Shown here piece after piece: positions 47,660 to 58,727 of a DNA stretch of 64,000 nucleotides. A model generated the notes under the pieces. It was not told the origin of the DNA. It saw only the letters and a list, made by a program, of their open reading frames with translations, and ran no database searches. Numbering within the stretch: the first letter of the stretch is position 1; each line of letters begins with the position of its first letter. The DNA is from Tanytarsus gracilentus. Taxonomy: Eukaryota > Arthropoda > Insecta > Diptera > Chironomidae. The stretch spans positions 186,001-250,000 of the forward strand of contig JAXRKN010000040.1 of the NCBI GenBank assembly GCA_038502055.1, written 5' to 3'. The translations under genes and the position numbers were made by a program.

Positions 47660-50600
47660 ATGTAAGTAGATAGAGTGAAAATATTATCGAGAAAGATCAA
47701 GAACATTCCTTAAATTCTCTTTTTAAATGTGCTCTAAATCGTGATTTCATCGCACTCACACATTCCAACATAAATTTATGCACGTGTGTTAGTAATTCGT
47801 GTCCGTACACATAATCAGTTGGTGAAAAATTTCTTTCATGGAAGCATCGAGTCTTACGAAATAAAATTTTCTAAAATAATTTCTAGCCATTTTCAATTCT
47901 TTCAAATATCTAATGAATTTCTTACTCCGACGAGTATGTACACAGAGTGTATTAGTTTATAGGAAAACCTCAGTTAAACAGCATTTAGGAGTGAACTTTA
48001 CAGATTTAACCTCGAAATTTTGTACAATGTGCGTTTTATTTAATTAAAGCCTTTTCTAGTCTTTCTCATGCCTTCAATTGCAATAATTAATTGTTTTTAA
48101 TCGTTATTAGGTATATCAGAGCAGAGAAACCAAATGGATTTGGAAGTAAACCGGGCACTGGATCTCGTGGAGGCGGAAGTAGATTTGATAGTGGAAGAGA
48201 TCATCGTGGGGGCGGTGGTGAAGGAGTCGGAAGATACACAGATCGATTCAATGGACGTGTTGAGAAGGGCGGTTACGGAGGAATGAGCCGTAATGGAGGA
48301 TCAAGCGGATTGGATGATCAGGTCTTGAAACGCATTAACTGGAGTGACGAACAGCTAGCTCCTCTTCGCAAGAATTTCTATAAGCCTTCACCAGGCGTTG
48401 CAGCTCGTTCACGCGAAGACATCGAAGCTTTCGAACACAAACATGAGATCACAATGCATGGTCGCGATATTCCAGCACCTGCTTTTGAATTTCATGAAGT
48501 CGGTTTCCCCAGTTTCATAACAACCGAATTGACTCGTCAAGGTTTCCAACAGCCGACAGTAATTCAATCGACAGCATGGCCCATTGCTATGGCAGGACGC
48601 GACCTTGTCGGTATCGCTCAAACAGGAAGTGGAAAAACATTGGCTTATATCTTACCCGCTCTCATCCATATCAGCAATCAGGAGAAACTCAATCGTGGTG
48701 ATGGGCCTGTTGCTTTAGTTCTAGCACCGGTAAGTTCATGTTAAAGTTATGAAAAAAAATGCTAAATTTTATTCTTTAATTAGACTCGCGAATTGGCTCA
48801 ACAAATTCAAGCTGTAGCAACGGAATTTGGCAAACGTCTTGGAATCCGCAATACATGCGTCTTTGGCGGTGCTCCTAAGCGTCCACAACAAAATGACTTG
48901 CAGCGTGGAAGCGAAATTGTCATTGCAACTCCCGGTCGACTCATTGATTTCCTTCAACAAGAGACAACAAACTTGAAACGTACAAGCTAGTAAGAGATCA
49001 ATCTTTTTTTTTTGAATTAATTTAAAATAATTTTAAATAAACTTTATAGTTTGGTCCTCGACGAGGCTGATCGTATGTTGGACATGGGTTTCGAGCCTCA
49101 AATTCGCAAGATTATTGAACAAATTCGCCCAGACCGTCAAGTTTTGATGTGGTCCGCAACATGGCCAAAAGAAGTTAAAAATCTTGCAGAAGAATTCCTC
49201 AACGATTACATTCAAGTCAACATTGGATCACTCAATCTTTCCGCAAACCAGAACATTCTACAAATCGTAGAAGTTTGCGAGGATCATGACAAAAATACTA
49301 AACTCCTTAAGCTATTGTCGGAAATTCAGACGGATCGCAGCAGCAAGACCATTATTTTCAGCGAGACAAAACGCAAGGTTGACGACATCCGACAATTTTT
49401 AATGCAAAACCGATTCCGTGCTGTTGCTATTCATGGTGATAAGTCACAACGTGAGCGTGACTTTGTTCTCAATAAATTCCGTGAAGACCGTCAAGCTATT
49501 TTGATTGCTACAGATGTAGCAAGTCGTGGATTGGGTAAGTGAAATATGTTCCGGAGGAGAGCAGAAAATGGAACAACAAGTATTAGCCAAGTTTAAAATT
49601 AAGTCAGTCATAGCTTTATGAACATATAGGTTTTTTGATAATTCCTACACGCTTCTACTAGCCAGTTGTTCAGTTCCACATACTTAGGAGTCTATATTGT
49701 TATTTCGGTTGGCATGAAAGTTAGGTTTAAAACGGATTAACCATACACATACAGCGAATATCTTTAAACAAAAAAAAATAAGAAGAAGAATGCCTATAGA
49801 TACTAATTTAAATTTTTTCTCACTTTTCGCTCTTTGTCATTTTTACAGGATATCGCCACTTACTTGTGTCGTCTCCCGATGTTATCAATCACGGTGATGT
49901 CACATAGTGTGGTGGTTCTCTGTAAATAACTGGAAAATTAAATTTTTTATATTTCGCGAATTATCTTCGTCCGAAAAAAGCCAACCGAAAAAAACACATT
50001 ATCAAAAAGCAGCATTTTGGAAGGTGTTGCTAAAAAAGTTTTTATATGTGGAAGTTGAATTAAAAATTGTCATCATATTTTGCGGTGGTAATGCGAAGAA
50101 GATCCAGTTACTTTTTGTGGATCTCCATAATACTACACGCAATCGTCTGTGTGTGTGTATGCAAAAAATGGAGGCCACGAACCAGAAGCTGGATGCGATT
50201 TTGAGAATTGTGCGGATGCTTGGTGAATTCACGAGGCAACTCAATCTCACTAAGCTGATGGACTGTCTTATTTCGTGTCGGTCCATCGCAACCTGAGTCA
50301 TGGAGAATGTGTATTGCAATTAACTTAAAGATTTTCCAGCGTGTCGAGAGGCGCGCATGAAATTAAAAACATGTCAGTAAATTCAGCAGAACAGACAAGA
50401 AAAAAATGTTCCTAGCGGTGAAGGTGAGTTATCAAAAATCATTTTACTGACATGTACCGTAAGATAAAGCAATAATCAACATTATTCTTCTGAAAAGACA
50501 TTTTTGCCTTGTGAATACTGAAAAGAAATCTTTAGAACTGTTGTCGTTGCGATGATTTTTAATGTTATCGTGGACGTTTGATGGTCTGAGATGAAACAAA

Positions 50601-51538
50601 GCTGCATATATATCTCGAAATGAATATAGAAAAAAAAGTCAATTTATCATCGGTTATTCTTTAAGCTTTTTATAGTATCAACCCCATTAAATTAGGAAAA
50701 ATTGGCACGGATAAATTTAATCAAACTATATTTAATTACCACTGCAGATGCAAATGACGTTCAGCATAAATTCTTATTACTTCATAAACTTCGTTTTGAC
50801 TGACTTCAAGAGATTCTCTCCCGCTTTATGTAAACTCACAACGAAATCTTATGAAAATCTTCAGAAAGTTTTCTACCTGATCATAAAAGATTGCGGATAC
50901 TCTTGCTAGGCAGTGCTTTTTCAAGCACATTTCTTATACGAATTTAAACTAATTGATTCTTTTTCTCACCACTAACCAACTAATACAAAAATCTAGATGT
51001 TGATGATGTCAAATTTGTCATCAATTACGACTTCCCATCAAACAGCGAAGACTACGTTCATCGTATTGGTGAGTAAAAATAAATAGTTATCAGCTGATTT
51101 CTAATGAATTAAATACTAGGTCGTACTGGTCGTTCCAATAACAAGGGAACTTCTTACACATTCTTCACGCCTTCAAACGGTGGCAAAGTTGATGAACTCA
51201 TAAACATCCTCACAGAAACAAATCAATACATCAATCCCGAGTTGTATCAGATGAAAAAGTTCTCGAGAGGAGGAAATAATCGCCGAGGTGGTGGTGGAAA
51301 CCGTTATGGAAACAAATCAGGTGGATATGGAAATAAATCAGGTGGATACGGACAGAGCAGCGGTGGCTATAACAAAGGAGCAAGCGGATCAGGTTATGGC
51401 AGATCAAATTATGAAAATGGAGGTGGTTTCAAGAGCGGCGGCTATAACAGCAGTAGCAATGGAGCTGGTCCAAGCACAAGATCTCACACACGATTTGATG
51501 GAGGTTATAGCAACGGTGGTGGTTCAAAATTCCAGTAA
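47660..51538 (+). CDS. p68/DDX5-DDX17-type DEAD-box RNA helicase
   Basis: The model uses 47660-47661 (AT of the start codon), 48111-48729, 48784-48989, 49050-49534, 50997-51068 and 51120-51538, giving 600 residues. Exon 1 ends AT|GTAAGT and exon 2 begins G TAT ATC AGA, so ATG is completed across the intron. Motifs: Gly-rich N-terminus, Q motif GFQQPTVIQ, motif I AQTGSGKT (170-177), Ia APTRELA, GG and TPGRL, DEAD (280-283), SAT (311-313), SRGLD and HRIGRTGR (459-466). The C-terminus is RGG/GGY-rich. Blocks such as ILQIVEVCED and DVDDVKFVINYDFPSNSEDY place it with p68; they look closer to Drosophila CG10077 than Rm62, as judged from memory. The role is ATP-dependent RNA remodelling in splicing and transcription. 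A 1.46-kb intron interrupts the codon just after SRGL of motif V and contains a candidate alternative exon. AATAAA is at 51776-51781. Confidence 0.92.
49535..50996 (+). other. large p68 intron with a candidate alternative exon at 49849-49907
   Basis: The intron is unusually long for this gene (the others are 50-75 bases, except intron 1 at 449). TTTTTACAG ending at 49848, after a long pyrimidine run, is a strong acceptor. Using it, the frame reads GYRHLLVSSPDVINHGDVT and then stops (TAG 49905-49907). Alternatively a weak donor at 49894 (GTGATG) makes a 45-base in-frame exon. Longer frames at 49907-50319 on both strands have no support. Confidence 0.45.
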
Positions 51539-51775
51539 ACTTTTCACTCCCAAGCACATGGAATTTCCTATACGACATTTAAATGAATCATTCTGAATAC
51601 TTATGCAGATAATAGCTCGTAATGCATTAACTTTTAGTGTTTTTAAGCTTAATTGTTAAGGTACACACTCACAAAAATCCATGATAAGAACCACCACCTG
51701 AATTTGTAACGATAGAAAAAACACATATAGAAGTCCCTTGTATTCAACATTTCTCTAATTGTAGTGAAATCATTC

Positions 51776-51781
51776 AATAAA
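51776..51781 (+). promoter_or_regulatory. poly(A) signal of the p68 gene
   Basis: AATAAATAAATA begins 238 bases after the TAA stop at 51536-51538, in an AT-rich 3' UTR. Confidence 0.65.
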
Positions 51782-54700
51782 TAAATATATATATGTGAAT
51801 TAAATAATATTTATGTATCAATGAAAAAAAAGAAATAAAAATTGATTCGAGATACAGAGAAATTTTCAAGAGCTTTATAATAGAAAAATTATTGATGACG
51901 TTTCATTGGAAGTTGATGGAACTAAAACTGTAAGTCATACAAAAGCTTTTATTTCCATTCGTGCGAGAAGGAGAGAACAAAAAGCACTAAATTTTAATCA
52001 CTCCCCCAGCTGAAATAACAGAAATCGCATTGCTCGTAAATAGAAGTAATCGAGTCGTAGAATGAAACAATAAATTTGTGTTTAAATGAGCCGCAAGCGA
52101 GTACTTATGACTTCGTCGTCACGCTCTCACCTGTTGTCAACAAGCATTTTCCAATTTTCCAATGGCGTGTTGCCACATGAGCGCACCAGCAAAGAAGCAA
52201 AGAATCGTTTGATCTCTCACTCTCTCGATTTTCTTTTCGAAAAAGAATTTTCCTCTGCAGTTTTTCGAACATTTTCTCGGCTCAGTCTTCATTGAATTGA
52301 ACGACTTTGAGCACGTAGAATCGCGTATTTTATCGTGTTGAAAATTTTCACCCTTTAAAGTTTAATTGGAAAATTTTCTCAGCCGAAAGTTTGATCGCGA
52401 AAAAAATTATAAAAGTGTTTAAAAATTATTTTGAAAAAAATACGCAAAGTCGCCGCAAACTTTTGGTAATAAAAAAGAAAGTATGTGAAAAAGGAAAAGA
52501 AAATTTCACGGGCAAGCCTTGATGCTAGGATAAAAAGTTCTCTCAACTCAATTGTGTTAGTGACGACACTTTCAGCAGCTCTCGAAAAAATTTTCCACCT
52601 CTTAGAAGGTCCAAAAAAGCTTTTCATTGTTCTCTATTACTTGACAACAGAACATGACTTATGCTTTATTTAAGAACAAAGAAATGCTCTCATTAATATT
52701 GAGTATTCTCCGAAAAAAAAACTAAAGTAAAGTGGCCATATAGCGATAGAATGAAATTTTAATGAGTAAAAAATTGTCCTTGGCTCACTTCTTCTTATTT
52801 ATCATCGTGGAAATTCGTCCACCTGTACATACGAGAATATTTGATTCGTTTTTTAATGCAAAATTATTCTCCATAACGTTCATGAAAATTTAAATAACTT
52901 AAATAGGGTGTTATAGAGAAATAATGATCATTCTTTTTTGAAACGTCTTGAATGACCAATAATGACATTTTGTGTGGAAAATATTCAAAAGGGTGGAAAA
53001 TTTTAGGTGCTCTAAAGACACTACTCGAGTTAATAATAAAAAGAGTGAGAGAGAGCTAAAAAGTGTCAAGTTGCATGCATAAATTATTTCACACATTCTC
53101 ATGTGTCTTCATGAGCACGTTCGTTGACAAGGAAGAAAATTTAAAATTAATTTTTTTTGTCTCCAGGGTGTCGAGAAGTGCATTGTGTTTAAGTTTTGTC
53201 CCTCAAATTGGATGATAATCTCTCCCCAGTGAAACTTGTGCAAGAGAATAATAAATTTAAAAATTTGTTGAAAGAGAAAAACCATTAAAGAAATATAAGG
53301 AAAAACTTTATCAATTTAAGGTTGCAATAAATTTACGCACCGCACTCTGTTGTGTGTGTATGGATCATGCGTTAACAGAAATAAAATAAAGGTAGGTTCA
53401 GAAGATTTTTGTAACTTTTTTTTATGAAAGAACAAAAAAAAGAAGAAAACGTGAAAGGCCGCGAAATGAATTTTTTGTGAGCGGACGTAAAAAAAGGAAG
53501 AAATTTGTTTGCTCCACTTTATGGCAACGATGCTATGTGACTATGTGCATAAAGTAACGTTAGAAAGTACTTCTTCAAATTAAATATGCATTACAGGGCG
53601 AACGAATGGTTATGGAATGCTCTTCCTCGTACATACTCGTAAAATTAAATTTGGTCATGATCCTTATGGCTACAAAATCAAGAGCTCAGTCATTAATTAG
53701 AGCGAAATATAAAAACACTAATTTTCGGAAAAAATAAAATTTTAAAATTTTTGGCGAAAAAATTTGTCGTGGAAAATTTTTGCTTTCATTTAATTAAAAA
53801 AGTTTCAATGACATTTTTTTGACTGCCGTCATCTCTCCCTCTCACCTTCTGTCTAACCTCTTGTCATGATAAATATTCATGAGACAGTTTGTGATGATGA
53901 GACGTGTATCATGAAAATAGCAAGGAAGAAAAAAAAGCACGGAGATGCTAGGTGTGTGTATCATAGCAATTATGGTAAAAATGTCATTTTTCTTCTTCAA
54001 GTCACTTCACCAAAAAAAAAACTTTTTAAGCTCGAGGACTGAGGCTTTTCACGTGACCCACTTTTACTTCAACATCATCAGCTGCGGTTCGAAAAAGTTT
54101 CCTTCAAAAGCAATAAAGGGATGGAAAAGTTATAACACTTCACTAATGTCTTTTGCTTTTATTGCTTTGGAAAGGAGAGCGATAGCGTACACATAATACA
54201 AAATTAATTGCATTAAGAGAGTAAAATCAAATCAATCGATTTTCTCATCATGTACTCATTTTTTGGATGATTAAAGAAAATGGATTGGAAAAATTTTATG
54301 AGTTTGTAAGAGCATGCGATGATTATTTTAAGAAACTTAACTAGTTATTTTTCTTAGAATCTTTGACATGACAACGTCTCGTCAAAGATCTCTTTTTTGT
54401 GAGGTGTGACAGTTTTTTTTGGGAAAACTTATTTTCCAATAATTTACTCATATCGTGGTCGTCAAAGTCGTCGTCGGACAAATGAAAAAGTTGAAATTGA
54501 TGGAAGATAACGCACATGCGATGTTAGCGAGCATAAATTTCTATTATTACGAAAAGACTCGACAGCTGACGGTCAGAAAATGAAATATTTTAGAGCTCAT
54601 TTGAAAATTTCAGTTTCATTGTAAAATTATGTAAATTATAGCAGATGATGATCAGATACGAGTATGCTAAGTTCATCATTTCCTAGTTGAAAGTTTTCAG

Positions 54701-54938
54701 CCTATCAAACTCAAATTGCATGTCTATAAATAATTTGTATGAAAATATATTTTTTTTATCTCTTCCATTCAATCGCTGTGCGTTCATGTATGCACAGACT
54801 ATATGTTTAACTTTTTATTTGCAATGCAAAATGCGAAGTTTTTTTATCAGGCAGATTATCATATCATCGAGATCGAACAAAAATCAATTCGACTCTTTCG
54901 GCACAATCAACTGTCGGCGAATTAATACTAAAAGTAAC

Positions 54939-55037
54939 ATGAAATATCCATTGTTTATATTGATAATTTCAATAAACATATATGCGACAACATCAGTCAG
55001 GAGTCTCATCAATTATAATATGTACTCTCCTATATGA
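54939..55037 (+). CDS. doubtful 32-residue ORF with signal-peptide-like start
   Basis: The ATG at 54939 opens a short frame beginning MKYPLFILIISINIYATTS, hydrophobic like a signal peptide, and ends in TGA at 55037. There is no domain, partner exon or clear promoter. In this AT-rich DNA, hydrophobic short frames arise by chance, so I list it only as a possible small secreted peptide or first exon. Confidence 0.12.
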   Translation: MKYPLFILIISINIYATTSVRSLINYNMYSPI

Positions 55038-58000
55038 GTGTTTCGTGATACTCGTGTCTCACATGTCTCAGAAAAAAATTCAATATAAAGAAGAGAAATT
55101 GAATGAAAATCAATTTTGGAACAATATTTGATGGAAAAAATGTCACGAAACTTTATCGATCTTTTTTTATTATTATTATTTCAGGGAATTTTCTGAGAGC
55201 TTTAAGACATTCTTCTTCTTTTACGTTTTCAAAAAATGTATAGGAAAAAATCCAATTATTCATCATCTCGAAGACAATCGACGGCCTCCCGACAATAAGC
55301 AAGATGAGAAAAAAATCCAATCAACATCTAATAATTTTTTTCTCTTTCGAATTTTCTTCTTTATCGCCTCTTGTGCGGCGCATAGAGTATAATATATTAA
55401 TATAAACATTGGAGGGCTATTCCGATTGTATATTTATGACTAACCACCACCGGAGTATTGTGTTGAATAAATCAGATCGTTTACTTGATTTTTTTCATAT
55501 GCTGATTAAAAAATCATTATTTAGTGGAATTTTTTAAAATTGGCAGTGAATTTTTTATGAGCTAATTAGTCAACTTTTTTTGAGAATACTTTGTATCGAG
55601 GATTACATCATTTTCGATAGATAATAATTTATTCATGAGAAAGTCGATACTTTTAAAACGCGAGAAATGCATCAATTTTTTATAGCTTCAACTTCTGCTT
55701 CATACTTAGTTCATAACATTCACCTACTAAAAATGTGCAGTGTGATTTTGTCCAGTTAATCTAAATTTTATAAAATTTCATGCCAAAGTCACTTAAAATT
55801 TATCCCAAAAGAGTTGAAATGTCAACAAAAAGTAAAAAATCGACTTTTTGGAACTGCATCAAACTATAAATCTGAGCAAAAATTACTTCTTACGCTTTGG
55901 AAAACGGCACCATATAAACACTAACTCAGTAAATTTAAATTGCCATCGATGAGAATGGCAAACAAACAGAATAAACGAGAAAAATGCAAACATAGCTTAG
56001 AGAATGCCAAAAGCAAGCATTTTCCATTTTCTCGAACGATTTCAGGGCACGGAAGAAGTTTATGATTACTCTTTATTTCGTTCTTTACTTCAATTCCATC
56101 TTCAAGCTCCTTCGAGAATTTTCATGAATAAAAAATTTCTTGTGAAATTTCACTTCTCCTCAACTGAGTGAGCAGCAGCAAAAAAAAAATCTTATAAAAT
56201 TTAACTTTTTACACCGAAAATCTAGCATTTGATTTTATTTTATTAAATGACATTTAACGATAGAGAATTATTTTTATTCAATTTCATAAAATTAATTTGA
56301 TTTTAAAAAAAAATTTCAATATATTTTTTGACCACGTGCACGAAAAAAAATCAAATCTTAATCAAAAATTTATTTTTTAATCATCTAAATTTATATTCTT
56401 CCCGACCTACATCAATTTTTCTTCAATTGAATTTAAATAAACTTAAGCGCCTTTTAATTGTGGCCCTGTGAATGAAATACACTTTCTGTAAACAAATCGA
56501 AAATGAATTAAAATCATCGCAAAAAGCGATCAAAAAAATCTACTCAGGCTCGTAAATGTTTTCTCATAAAAATTCCATTTTGACGGTTTAAATTTACAAC
56601 ACGTGTATGATGAGTGCGTGAAAGACAATATGAAGCTATTGATCCACTTTTTAAATTTTTTGCATCATTCGTTTCAATCAAACGATGTCAAGCAAACTCG
56701 TAAAAAAATAATTTGTTAAAAATTTATAGAATAGCAGTTAAAATTAAATATGTTAATGACTCAATTGTTCATCTTGAGATCGCAAAGCGAAAAAATTTCC
56801 ATTGCATGTGACCGTAAAGTAAATGAGGGGAAAAATTTATTGCCACCGGTTTAATTTAAATATCTTCCTGACTTAGCCGAATGACTGATTCATGCGTCAA
56901 ATTCTTTTCTTTTAGCGAAAAATAATAAAATTTCTGAACTAAAAAACAGCTTTTTTCCTCTTCCATCGTGAAAAACAAATTTTCCATTTCAATGTCACGA
57001 TCATGTGATGAATTGAGGCGGTGAATGAGAGTCATGAATCGAAATGAGACTGAAAAGGTTGTAAAATAAGTGTGTGTGCTGTATATTATGTTGTGCAAGG
57101 AGAAAAAAGTCAAATAATGATGATGAAATGAGTTTTATCGCTTTCCAAGGTTGAAAAATCTCACTCATAAAAATTGTAGAGGTGGGTTTTGTTTAACATC
57201 AAACAAGAGATGAGCGGCACATGTTTTTATGATGATCTATTAGAACACGTGGTTTATGTTCGTACAACCCCATTCATGATGATTAAATTATACAACGATG
57301 ATTAATTTATGGGCTTTTAATTATCAGTAATTGCAGTGCTGTCCATGTCTTAATTTTGCTTACACGAACACCATGTGAGATTTTCAAAATAAATCAAAAC
57401 TAACCGATAATTATTTTTACAGTGTTTATTATTTTTTTTCGTATATTCTTATTTTAATGAGTTTTTTAGAAAATTTGAACCCACTTGAAATTAGATTGAA
57501 GTACAAAATAATTTAATAAAAACATTTTAATAAAATAAATTTTGCACTTAATTCAATTGAATTCTTCGCATGATTTTCAGATATAAATCTTCATCACTAA
57601 ACCCATGTCATGGACAAGAAAAGTTTACTTTATGTACAGTTTGATGCCCTCTTCGTATCTCTCAACATATATTTTCTATTTATTTATTCGTCGCAATCAC
57701 AGAGTGCATTTCATCAACACCCTATAAGCTCTAAGTACAATAGTAATGTCACAAAGCTCTCATCTATGTTGCAGAAATATAATTGAATTTATTCAAGAAG
57801 CATAAGAGAAAAAAATTATGAAAATGCTAACGAACTTTGGTGCGTGCGTTGCCTTGAGGGAAAACGAAATATAAATTTAATTAAAGAAAGAGCCTTCACT
57901 CGCAACTCTCGCGCACTTAATGACATTGAAATTGAATCGAAAGAGAACAAGATCGTGACTTTATAATTTAAAGAGAATTTCGCGTTTGAAAGAGAAAATT

Positions 58001-58230
58001 TTTTAAGCGGAAACGTTGCAAAAATACTAAAGTTTATATTTTACTCCACGGGGAATTAATTTTGCATTTATTTGTTTTTAAAATATTTTCGAGACAACCC
58101 ATTTTACTAAAAATATAACACATTAACAAATTAAATGTACAAATTAACGAGAATCCCTCATTTCAATTTGTGCCAAAAAACATTTCAAACGAGGAAGCCT
58201 GAATAGAACACGTGTTGAGGATTTTAATGG

Positions 58231-58727
58231 AAAACGACTCGAAAACAACGCAAATTATGAGTAATTTTGACCCACATTGCGGTGCTGAAAACTTTCAAGT
58301 GCTCCTTGATCAACAATCACGATTTTTGGTACCCCGAGTGGTGTAACCTTATATGCCCTGCTTTCCGTCCGTCCGTCCGTCCGTCCGTCCGTCCGTCCGT
58401 CCGTCCGTTCTGAAATTCCGAGGCCCCTGGGCGCTAGGTTTGGGTTTTCGCAATGATGCTTATGACTCTGTTTTGCAAATCAATTTTTCCACCTCCTTTA
58501 AAGTTAGTTAAATTAACAAACTTTAAATTGGGGGTGTTGCGTGCGTTAAATTTAAGGGGTAATTTTTAAGTTTGCAGAAAAATTTTAAGTCGATATCGAA
58601 GATCTAGGCAAGAGTTGTCCAGGTTCCTTAAAAACGACTCGAAAACAACGCAAATTATGAGTAATTTTGACCCACATTGCGGTGCTGAAAACTTTCAAGT
58701 GCTCCTTGATCAACAATCACGATTTTT
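58231..58727 (+). mobile_element. second GTCC-tract element, flanked by perfect 97-bp direct repeats
   Basis: The 97 bases at 58231-58327 recur exactly at 58631-58727, so the period is 400. Between them lie AGTGGTGTAACCTTATATGC (from about 58337), a (GTCC)n tract, and a segment resembling the minus strand of 34300-34390. The core is in opposite orientation to the 33.6-34.5 kb element and aligns with it base for base apart from small indels. The 97-bp repeats could be direct termini, or one complete plus one truncated unit of a 400-bp tandem made by rolling-circle insertion. No coding sequence is present. Confidence 0.65.
58365..58408 (+). repeat. (GTCC)n microsatellite
   Basis: About 11 uninterrupted CCGT tetramers inside the 58.3-kb element. 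It is the complement-orientation counterpart of the tract at 34391-34449. Confidence 0.9.

Larger units (their letters stand above)
51539..58230. other. 6.7-kb region: p68 3' UTR then non-coding DNA
   Basis: After the p68 3' UTR no coding exon was recognised. TCAGTC at 52282-52287, with GCACGT about 28 bases beyond the A, resembles an initiator plus a partial DPE. It may start a non-coding 5' exon of a gene lying beyond the window. The region is rich in GAGAGA/CTCTCT runs. Confidence 0.45.

Noticed and set aside
49907..50319. Overlapping frames on both strands in the large p68 intron
   Set aside because: No domain, no clear splice sites at their ends; only the 49849 acceptor was kept as a candidate.
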